A model generated the notes under the pieces. That model saw only the letters and a list, made by a program, of their open reading frames with translations, made no database searches and was not told where the DNA came from. 64,000 bases of DNA from Timonella corticicola. GTDB taxonomy: Bacteria; Actinomycetota; Actinomycetes; Actinomycetales; Cellulomonadaceae. Where the stretch lies: contig NZ_JBHUOP010000001.1 in NCBI RefSeq assembly GCF_042683685.1, positions 186,001 through 250,000 of the forward strand, read 5' to 3'. The stretch's first letter is position 1. Every line of letters begins with the position of its first letter. This document shows, in pieces, positions 1-6,412 of this stretch. Both the position numbers and the translations under genes were made by a program.

Positions 1-542
1 TGCTTCATCGCCTCGGAGACGTCACCGGTTCCGGCCTCGCCCTTGGAGCGGATCATCGCGGCGCCCTCGGTGATGCGGCGCAGGGCCTCACCGAGGTTGG
101 TGGCACCACACACGAATGGCACGTTGAAGTCGCGCTTGTTGATGTGGTGGATGTAGTCGGCGGGGGAGAGCACTTCGGATTCGTCGATGTAGTCGACACC
201 GAGCGCCTCAAGCACCTGAGCCTCCACGAAGTGCCCGATGCGAGCCTTCGCCATGACTGGGATGGAGACAGCCTCGATGATGCCGTCGATTAGGTCTGGG
301 TCGCTCATGCGCGCGACGCCGCCCTGCGCGCGGATGTCGGCGGGCACGCGCTCAAGCGCCATGACCGCAACGGCTCCCGCGTCCTCAGCGATCTTGGCCT
401 GTTCAGCGTTGACCACATCCATGATGACGCCGCCCTTGAGCATGCGCGCAAGCCCGGTGTTGAGGCGGTTGGCTGGAACGATGTCCTGATTGGCGACGAT
501 CTGGTCGCTCGTGTTGGCTGCTTCGGTTTGGGTGGAAGTCAT
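1..542 (-). CDS. pdxS: Pyridoxal 5'-phosphate synthase lyase subunit PdxS (3' part missing)
   Basis: PdxS makes PLP from ribose 5-phosphate, glyceraldehyde 3-phosphate and ammonia supplied by the glutaminase PdxT. The first 180 residues are visible, beginning with the ATG complementary to 540-542. They contain the family's N-terminal (beta/alpha)8 barrel signatures GGVIMDVVN, ALERVPADIR, MARIGH-like KARIGHFVEAQ, DYIDESEVLSPAD and CGATNLGEALRRI. PdxS proteins are usually about 295 residues, so roughly 115 are beyond the window edge. The gene is divergent from a MocR-type regulator (712-2133), the usual arrangement for PdxR control of pdxST; pdxT would be expected downstream, outside the window. 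Identity is secure; only the 3' end is unseen. Confidence 0.96.
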   Translation of the reverse strand, partial: MTSTQTEAANTSDQIVANQDIVPANRLNTGLARMLKGGVIMDVVNAEQAKIAEDAGAVAVMALERVPADIRAQGGVARMSDPDLIDGIIEAVSIPVMAKARIGHFVEAQVLEALGVDYIDESEVLSPADYIHHINKRDFNVPFVCGATNLGEALRRITEGAAMIRSKGEAGTGDVSEAMK

Positions 543-592
543 TTTGGGGCTCCGGGCGCTGGTATGACGAATAATCTGTTTGCAGTGTGGAT

Positions 593-617
593 ACCATCCG
601 ACCGGTGGTCGGATGGT
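593..617. promoter_or_regulatory. Perfect 11-bp inverted repeat in the pdxS leader
   Basis: ACCATCCGACC (593-603) is followed by GGT and then GGTCGGATGGT (607-617). It lies 51 bp upstream of the pdxS ATG and is separate from the GGACC-containing sites nearer pdxR. It could be an operator or a hairpin in the pdxS mRNA leader. The repeat is seen directly; the role is inferred. Confidence 0.5.
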
Positions 618-648
618 GCGCACACCAGTCTCAAGGATGCTCCATCAA

Positions 649-695
649 ACTGGACCATGAAAAGGTCCGGTTTGATCGACTTTGACTGGACCAGT
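649..695. promoter_or_regulatory. Candidate PdxR operator, repeated CTGGACC sites
   Basis: The pdxS-pdxR intergenic region holds CTGGACC near 650 and again near 686. The first is paired with GGTCCGG near 665 to make an imperfect inverted repeat; the second is the centre of the palindrome ACTGGACCAGT. MocR-type PdxR regulators bind repeated sites in the divergent pdxS/pdxR promoter, so this is the natural operator candidate. Sites are seen; binding is inferred. Confidence 0.45.
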
Positions 696-711
696 TGGTT
701 AGTATGAGCAG

Positions 712-2133
712 GTGCTTCCCATCGTGCTCGACCGAACCGCCCCAACATCGGTGTCCGCTCAAATCGCTGCGGCCATCAGAGAGCTCATCGCGAACGGCTC
801 ACTCCAGGCGGGGGAACCGGTTCCCTCATCCAGGGCGCTCGCGGCAGGGCTCGGCATCGCCCGCGGAACCGTCGTTGCCGCCTACGATCAACTCATTGCG
901 GAAAGCTACCTGGTGTCAAAGCCCGGCGGAAAAACCACCGTTCACGCCGATGCAGTTGCGGCCACACCCCGGAACCTGACAGTGCGCGCTGATCTGGCCA
1001 GTGAAAAGATCCCCCACTCAACCCAGCCAACCACGAGGGGTGGGGGAGAAAATAGAACGCGTCCACATCGTCGGCAATCAGAGACAGCCAGCATCGACCC
1101 GCGGCCAACCACTCGGAGAAACAGAGGAGTCAACGACTCCGCCTGGCGCGAAGCCTGGCGCAGCGCCGCCGAAAACCAGCCAATCGCGCCCGCCGACACC
1201 GTGCAGGGACTCGTGAGCCTGCGGCGAGCAATCGCCGAACACCTGCGACTCATGCGATCCATGCTCGTTGATCCAGACGACATCTTCATCACCTCGGGGG
1301 CCCGCGACGGCCTGTTCCAACTGCTCAACTCGCTCGACGCAGGGCACAGCGTACGCGTGGGAGTTGAACACCCCGGCTATCCCGGCCTGCGGAAAGTCAT
1401 CGAATACGCTCCCGCCCACGCCGTTCAGGTGTCCGTGGACCGACACGGAATCCTCGCCCAGAACCTACCCGACCTCGACGCCGTGCTCGTGACGCCCAAC
1501 CACCTGTATCCGAGTGGCGGAGCCATGCCGGCGCCCCGGCGACTCGAACTGCTGACGCGTGCCGCCGCGCGCGGGGCCATCGTGATCGAGGACGACCTTG
1601 ACTCCGAATACCGGCATATCGGCCCAGTTCTGCCGAGTCTGTGGGAACTGGCCCCGGATACGGTTGCTCACCTCGGAACGTTCAGCCAGGTACTCACGCC
1701 CGATGCGCGTATCGGCTACCTGATCGTGCCCAGTGCGCTGCATGAACCTTTACGTCAAATGCGCTCCGAACTGGGCATCAGCCCCTCGCCGATTGCGCAG
1801 CGTGCGGTTGCCGCCTATCTCGAATCGGGTGGCCTACGACGACAGATCACCAAACGCCGCCGCGACCTCGTGCGACGGCGCAATCTCGCAGCACGCGCAC
1901 TCGAACCATACGGCGCGCAGATGTATGCGGGTGCCACGGCACTCGTTGAACTTGACTCGGAGGTGGCAGCCCGGAGGGTGCTGGAACGATGCCTTGCCCA
2001 CGGCGTGGAGGTTGGTGATCTCGCCGAATACTGGCGAACCCCCGTCCACGGAATTGTGCTGGGATACGGTGACGTGCCGCTTGAAGAACTCGAACGTGGG
2101 CTGCAGGTTCTGGCCGATGCCCTGCATGCATGA
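712..2133 (+). CDS. pdxR: MocR/GntR-type regulator PdxR
   Basis: This 473-residue protein joins an N-terminal GntR winged helix (about residues 8-78, with PSSRALAAGLGIARGTVVAAYDQL as the recognition part, split here by its length) to a fold-type I aminotransferase-like domain (about 140-470). Such proteins sense PLP and control pdxST, and pdxS is divergent and adjacent. The linker (about 95-140) is long, Arg/Thr-rich and low complexity. The aminotransferase-like domain is unusual: where active MocR proteins have GTFSK, this one reads GTFSQ (Gln326), and the EDDYDSE motif reads EDDLDSE. PLP therefore probably cannot form the normal internal aldimine. The GTG at 712 is the chosen start because the helix-turn-helix begins right after it. 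Confidence 0.85.
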   Translation: MLPIVLDRTAPTSVSAQIAAAIRELIANGSLQAGEPVPSSRALAAGLGIARGTVVAAYDQLIAESYLVSKPGGKTTVHADAVAATPRNLTVRADLASEKIPHSTQPTTRGGGENRTRPHRRQSETASIDPRPTTRRNRGVNDSAWREAWRSAAENQPIAPADTVQGLVSLRRAIAEHLRLMRSMLVDPDDIFITSGARDGLFQLLNSLDAGHSVRVGVEHPGYPGLRKVIEYAPAHAVQVSVDRHGILAQNLPDLDAVLVTPNHLYPSGGAMPAPRRLELLTRAAARGAIVIEDDLDSEYRHIGPVLPSLWELAPDTVAHLGTFSQVLTPDARIGYLIVPSALHEPLRQMRSELGISPSPIAQRAVAAYLESGGLRRQITKRRRDLVRRRNLAARALEPYGAQMYAGATALVELDSEVAARRVLERCLAHGVEVGDLAEYWRTPVHGIVLGYGDVPLEELERGLQVLADALHA

Positions 2134-2243
2134 CGCCAGAGGCATCGAAAGAGGATCGAGAGCGTGGGTGATTTTGCCTGAAACTCGAACCGAATAGGTC
2201 GTTTCAGGTGGCGTGGCTGGGGAGTGGTGCCTAGCGTCAGAAC

Positions 2244-3494
2244 ATGACACTCGATGCGCGAGATCTCCTGAACTCCGCGGTAGGGCGGCACCTGTGCCTC
2301 GCCTACCTGGAGTCACTCGCGTGCGTCGAGGATATCGAGGAAGACACCTCTGCGGCCGGAGAGTTTCAGCGTTCCCTACGCACGGCCTCCATGGTCATAG
2401 ATCTCTCACAGGGGTCATCCACCGTGTTTGGGTGGGATCCATATGGTCGGCTGCTCGATCAAGAGGCATTCCTACAACACCTCACGGAGGAAGCCAAGAG
2501 CAAAGGGCTTGTCGGTCCCGCCGCAGGGCCCAATTTGGCACGGCAGATCGCGCGCATTGAGTTGACTGAGATCGGTGATCTGCAACTCATGCAGGCGCTG
2601 TCGAAAGCCACGAACGCCGTGCACTTTTGGGGGCAGAGCCCAACCGGCGAAGAGATCCTCATGAATGGTCCCGAGCCGACGAGCGCCATGCTGCGGGTAG
2701 CGCACCACATCATCGAGTCCGCAGCGAGTTCGTGGTGGTATGAGCCGTGGGCACCGTGTGAACAATGGCTGGTGCGCCCCGTCAACGCCATGAACGGGGA
2801 AGAACCATTCGAACTGGAACCCAAAACCCTCCGCGAGCACGAGAGTATCACCGTGCTCATTGAGGATGCGTTCGACCAGGCCGAGCGTGAGGCCTCGGCC
2901 CGCAAGCACCGGCAACTGGGGCCACAGGAACCCCTTGGTGATGTGTGGTGGTCCTTTCCGGCGTTCTTGCTGGAGAAGACCACGAGCCTGATTCCTGGCA
3001 TTGGTCCCGTGGACCTGTATTGCTGTGAGGACAGCCATGGAGAAGACACGAAGGTCGCGTGGAAGGTCTCTTCTGCGGGGCAGAGGATATTCGAGGTTGC
3101 CGACGCGGAGGATTGGGTGCGGCTCTGTGCTTGGTATCCACAGGAGGTCACCGCAACCAAACTCGACATGTGGGAGAAGAACACCCGACGCCGGGGGAGG
3201 TGGGTCGTGCCTGACTGGCTCAAGATGGCCAGCGACTTCGACGGTGTACATCTGAGCGCTGCCGCCTACATTTCGCTGGCCGGAACCGCGATCCCGGTGC
3301 GCGGACTCGGCGCAGAGGGAGAATGGGCGAGTTCGATTACCGGGTGGACCCCTGACTGGACCTTTCACTTCACGCAGATCCGGGTGGACGTCGAGTCTCG
3401 TCAGGTATGGCAGCTTGACGACAACTCGCCTGGACCCATCTGGGAGCGGGCGCGCGGAGTGGGGCCGGATGGCCGGTGGGGTCGTAGCGAATAG
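2244..3494 (+). CDS. Hypothetical protein, 416 aa, unrecognised
   Basis: I do not recognise the family. The product is soluble, acidic and Trp-rich, without signal peptide or membrane segment. It contains an N-terminal helical part (to about 120), a Trp-rich middle with SSWWYEPWAPCEQW (about 164-177), and a C-terminal part ending in a Trp/Asp-rich stretch (TPDWTFHFTQIRVDV, then WQLDDNSPGPIW). Codon use resembles its neighbours. The ATG at 2244 follows the pdxR stop by 110 bp. The frame is intact over its whole length and the opposite-strand open frames here are shadows. It has no obvious operon partner; feoA starts 193 bp downstream behind its own control region. Confidence 0.75.
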   Translation: MTLDARDLLNSAVGRHLCLAYLESLACVEDIEEDTSAAGEFQRSLRTASMVIDLSQGSSTVFGWDPYGRLLDQEAFLQHLTEEAKSKGLVGPAAGPNLARQIARIELTEIGDLQLMQALSKATNAVHFWGQSPTGEEILMNGPEPTSAMLRVAHHIIESAASSWWYEPWAPCEQWLVRPVNAMNGEEPFELEPKTLREHESITVLIEDAFDQAEREASARKHRQLGPQEPLGDVWWSFPAFLLEKTTSLIPGIGPVDLYCCEDSHGEDTKVAWKVSSAGQRIFEVADAEDWVRLCAWYPQEVTATKLDMWEKNTRRRGRWVVPDWLKMASDFDGVHLSAAAYISLAGTAIPVRGLGAEGEWASSITGWTPDWTFHFTQIRVDVESRQVWQLDDNSPGPIWERARGVGPDGRWGRSE

Positions 3495-3643
3495 GTTTTG
3501 GCTGTGCGCGGGTTTCCCTCTGATTGACGACGACTCGGTTGCGTTGGTCTCGCGCCTTCCGCATGTCCTTGCGCGGTCACGGCGATGTATGGGCTAAACG
3601 TCTTTGCTGATTAGGTGACGTTTTGTCCGAAAAAGATGGGACC

Positions 3644-3678
3644 TTCAACCCTCGTTGAATAAGGTATGACGAACCTAA
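3644..3678 (+). promoter_or_regulatory. DtxR/IdeR-type iron box in front of feoAB
   Basis: TAAGGTATGACGAACCTAA at 3660-3678 matches the DtxR/IdeR consensus TWAGGTWAGSCTWACCTWA at 16 of 19 positions and both half-sites (TAAGGT, ACCTAA) are intact. It ends 10 bp before the feoA GTG. A second inverted repeat, TTCAAC-cctc-GTTGAA (3644-3659), abuts it. This predicts repression of feoAB by an iron-loaded DtxR/IdeR protein. The match is counted by eye; binding is inferred. Confidence 0.7.
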
Positions 3679-3687
3679 GTTGAAAGA

Positions 3688-3930
3688 GTGAATCTAGTTG
3701 ACTGCCCAATCGGGGCACGTGTTGTTGTGACGGGTATGAGCGGTGGTGCTGCGCAACGATTGCGGCTCACGGAACTGGGCATCAGACCGGGCGATCACGC
3801 CCAGGTGTTGCTCAGCGGGTTCGGTCGCCGCCGCCTTGTCATATTCGGTAGCCAACGTATCGCGCTGGCCCCGGAGATAGCGGGCATGGTCACCGTTGAG
3901 GCCGTCGTCGAAGGGCAGGGAACAGAATGA
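3688..3930 (+). CDS. feoA: Ferrous iron transport protein A
   Basis: FeoA is a small cytoplasmic SH3-like protein that supports the FeoB ferrous iron transporter. The 80 residues show the family pattern: GARVVVTGMSGGAAQRLRLTELGIRPG-type N-terminal half, then a hydrophobic strand pair (ARVL-like HAQVLLSGFGRRRLVIFG) and ALAPEIAGMVTVE near the end. Start is GTG at 3688, placed right after the iron box. Its TGA overlaps the feoB ATG by 4 bp (ATGA), so translation is coupled. Length and order fit the canonical feoAB operon. Confidence 0.92.
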   Translation: MNLVDCPIGARVVVTGMSGGAAQRLRLTELGIRPGDHAQVLLSGFGRRRLVIFGSQRIALAPEIAGMVTVEAVVEGQGTE

Positions 3931-5897
3931 GCTGTCACGATGTCGCACCGGAACCGTTGAGCGCGATCCCTGATGAGACCGAGCCGAAGATCCTGCTTGT
4001 TGGTAGGCCCAACGTAGGTAAGTCGACCCTGTTCAACCTGCTCTCGGGTGCGCGGCAGAAGACCATGAACGTTCCGCGGACAACAGTCAGTGTGGAGGTG
4101 GGGTCGTGGCGGCTGACGCCCACTGTTCGCGCTCGGGTCACGGACCTACCGGGTACCTACTCACTGATTCCACAGTCTCCTGACGAGGAGGTCACCGCGC
4201 GTGCGGTGGGTGATCTTGCCGTGAGCGCGGGTCAATACGACCGGGTCATCGTTGTGCTTGATGCGACCGCACTCGCATCATCGCTGTATCTATGCGCTCA
4301 AGTGCTGCAAACATCGGTTCCGGTTGTCGCAGCGCTCACCATGAACGACCGTGCAGGGGACCAGCGCGTGGACCCGGAACAGTTGTCGTGGGCGATTGGA
4401 GTGCCGGTAGTCGAGGTGAATCCCCGGAACGGTCACGGAGCCACACAGCTGACGGAGGCTGTCACGGCGAGTTTGAGCGGCACCCACGAACGATCGTTCG
4501 AGGTGATTGAGCTTCCCGCCTTGTCCATCCATCACCGAGGTCTGGCTGCGACACCCGACGAGGACCTGCAGCGAGCGGAGGAACTGTTCGAATGGGTTCA
4601 GCAGGTACTCGCTCAAGTTCAGGATGAGAGCGAACAGAAACCGACGGTATCGGATCGGATCGACACGGTCCTGCTTAAACCATTCGTGGGCATCCCGGTG
4701 TTCCTCGCAGTGCTGTGGGCGACCTTCCAACTCACCACTACCGTAGCTGGGCCTATCCAAGACTGGTTCGACTGGTTAATCTCAGGGCTCCTCAGCGACT
4801 GGACTCAGACCGGTTTGGCTGCGGTGAGCGCGCCCGGGTGGGTTGAATCGCTCATCATTGACGGGCTGTATGCGGGTGTGGGCACGGTCCTAAGTTTCCT
4901 GCCGCTGATGATCATCATCTTCACCATGATCTTTGTGCTTGAAGATTCTGGATACCTGGCGAGAGTCGCGGTCATGGCGGACCGAGCCATGCAGGCTGTC
5001 GGACTCGATGGCAGGGCGATCCTGCCGCTGGTCATCGGGTTTGGCTGCAACATCCCGGCACTGAGCGCCACCAAGACGATCCCCGATTCTCGTCAACGCT
5101 TGCTTACCGGGTTGCTCGTTCCATACTCATCGTGCACGGCGCGGCTCGTGATCTACCTGCTGCTGGCCACGGTGTTCTTCCCCGACCATGCGGGCACGGT
5201 CGTGTTTGGCATGTACCTGTTCTCGGTGCTCGTCATCCTAGGCGTTGCATTCCTGCTGCGGCGCACGGTGTTTCGTCGTGCCACGCGCGAACCGCTCCTG
5301 ATCGTTCTGCCCGGCTATCAGTTCCCACGGTTCGGCGCGTTGCTACGCGATGTTGCATTGCGCTGCTCGGGTTTTGTGAAACGTGCGGGAGTCGTGATCC
5401 TTGGGCTATCCGTTGCTGTCTGGGTACTCATGGCGGTTCCCGTGAACCCGCAGTATTCGCTCGGAGACCCAGACATGCCCGTTCAGTCCACGCTGTTCGG
5501 TTCCGCGTCGTCGGCGATTGCTCCGGTGTTTGCGCACGCAGGTTTCGATGACTGGCATATCGGAGCCGCGCTCATCACCGGCTTTGTCGCCAAGGAATCC
5601 GTGGTGGGTACGCTCGCAACAACCTACGGCCTCGATGAACCCGAAGATCCCTCCCAGCCCAGTGACCTGACCTCCCGGTTGCGCGACACCTTCAACGAGA
5701 CTTCGGGCGGACACGGCGCCGCGGCAGCAATTGGATTCATGGTGTTCTGCCTCGTGTACACCCCATGCCTGGTCACGGTTGGTGAACAGCGCAGACTGTT
5801 CGGAGGCAAGGTTACCGCCGCGTCGGTGGTCGGTTCGATTCTGCTCGCCTGGGTCCTAGCGGTCGTGATCTTCCAGGTCGGAGCATTGCTGACATGA
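3927..5897 (+). CDS. feoB: Ferrous iron transporter FeoB
   Basis: FeoB imports Fe(II) across the cytoplasmic membrane. The 656-residue protein has an N-terminal G domain with G1 GRPNVGKST (26-34), G3 DLPGT (73-77) and G4 TMND (near 138), a helical regulatory region to about 235, and then a polytopic membrane domain carrying the two Gate motifs (first with GYLARVAVMADRAMQ, second near PVFAHAGFDDWHIG) and the GFGCN Cys motif. It is slightly shorter than E. coli FeoB (773) as is common in actinobacteria. It overlaps feoA upstream and a small Cys-tailed gene downstream, each by ATGA, forming a three-gene operon likely controlled by the iron box at 3660-3678. Confidence 0.97.
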   Translation: MSCHDVAPEPLSAIPDETEPKILLVGRPNVGKSTLFNLLSGARQKTMNVPRTTVSVEVGSWRLTPTVRARVTDLPGTYSLIPQSPDEEVTARAVGDLAVSAGQYDRVIVVLDATALASSLYLCAQVLQTSVPVVAALTMNDRAGDQRVDPEQLSWAIGVPVVEVNPRNGHGATQLTEAVTASLSGTHERSFEVIELPALSIHHRGLAATPDEDLQRAEELFEWVQQVLAQVQDESEQKPTVSDRIDTVLLKPFVGIPVFLAVLWATFQLTTTVAGPIQDWFDWLISGLLSDWTQTGLAAVSAPGWVESLIIDGLYAGVGTVLSFLPLMIIIFTMIFVLEDSGYLARVAVMADRAMQAVGLDGRAILPLVIGFGCNIPALSATKTIPDSRQRLLTGLLVPYSSCTARLVIYLLLATVFFPDHAGTVVFGMYLFSVLVILGVAFLLRRTVFRRATREPLLIVLPGYQFPRFGALLRDVALRCSGFVKRAGVVILGLSVAVWVLMAVPVNPQYSLGDPDMPVQSTLFGSASSAIAPVFAHAGFDDWHIGAALITGFVAKESVVGTLATTYGLDEPEDPSQPSDLTSRLRDTFNETSGGHGAAAAIGFMVFCLVYTPCLVTVGEQRRLFGGKVTAASVVGSILLAWVLAVVIFQVGALLT

Positions 5898-6184
5898 TTA
5901 TCACTCGAGCGGGTAGCCGCACCCCGAATGACCTGATCGAGCTAATGCACCGGGAACTCCACGGACTGAGGCAACGTTCGGCCTCAAGCACCGCATCGCC
6001 AGATTCGTGCCCACCAGGGGATACGGGTCAGGCGGGCGGATCGTACGAGATGGCCAGCGGTGCGCTTGGGACAGTCAGCGCGTGTAAGACAGCCGGAGCA
6101 CACCAGACGGACAGAGTGCGCGAGACACGTCCCATCGCATGCGCAGGATGTTTCTTCGCTCCAGACTGCACGAGCACCTGCTGA
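5894..6184 (+). CDS. Small FeoB-linked protein with a C-terminal Cys cluster (FeoC-like?)
   Basis: A 96-residue hydrophilic protein whose ATG overlaps the feoB stop (ATGA). Its last 14 residues are CAGCFFAPDCTSTC, four Cys in a short tail, with another Cys near 78 upstream region and C42. There is no membrane segment. FeoC and FeoB-associated Cys-rich proteins of other bacteria are also small and carry Cys clusters thought to bind iron or an Fe-S centre. Overlap with feoB argues it is a real third feo gene; the sequence itself resembles no FeoC that I can recall. Two weak points: the middle is low complexity and there is no own ribosome site beyond the coupled start. Confidence 0.6.
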   Translation: MIITRAGSRTPNDLIELMHRELHGLRQRSASSTASPDSCPPGDTGQAGGSYEMASGALGTVSACKTAGAHQTDRVRETRPIACAGCFFAPDCTSTC

Positions 6185-6294
6185 CCCAACTCCGCGCGAA
6201 CCGGACATCGCAGCGGAACATAACCGACTCGTCGCCAAGCAAAAACCAGCCCAACGCGAGGGGCTAAATCCCACTCACGGAAAGTTCCCAAAAC

Positions 6295-6361
6295 CGATGG
6301 GCTGAAATTGGTCCGGTGACGTACATAAAATACACGCCACCGGACCAATTTCAGCCCATCG
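6295..6361. repeat. Dispersed stem-loop, family 1 copy A
   Basis: Two perfect 24-bp arms (6295-6318 and 6338-6361) flank a 19-nt loop; the left arm starts CGATGGGCTGAAATTGGTCC. The core GGGCTG-(A/T)3-TTGGTCCGG recurs in hairpins at 46272, 49225, 57298 and 61106. It sits between the convergent feo operon and phosphoketolase gene, so it may act as a two-way terminator, although no U tract follows. Confidence 0.8.
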
Positions 6362-6403
6362 ATTACTGGGTGTGAGCATCACCGATGCTCACACCCAGTA
6401 ATC
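6361..6403. terminator. Hairpin downstream of phosphoketolase
   Basis: Perfect 20-bp arms GATTACTGGGTGTGAGCATC (6361-6380) and its complement (6384-6403) with a 3-nt loop, 10 bp beyond the phosphoketolase stop. It abuts the family 1 hairpin at 6295-6361. Probable terminator for the minus-strand gene; no T run is present. Confidence 0.6.
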
Positions 6404-6412
6404 AACTGGAAC

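Noticed and set aside
484..500. ATTGGCGACGAT at 492 in pdxS, near 22540 in the VTC gene and near 42676 in comEC
   Set aside because: These differ from ATTGCCGACGA by one base and encode the dipeptide-level IVAN/LVAN in each protein; they are coding coincidence, not the intergenic word.
2459..3368. Long open frames on the minus strand across 2459-3368
   Set aside because: They are antisense to the intact 416-residue gene, have no ribosome site and their composition mirrors the plus-strand codon pattern.
3612..3617. TTAGGT at 3612 as half of an iron box
   Set aside because: The partner half-site ACCTAA is 60 bp away; the complete box is at 3660-3678.
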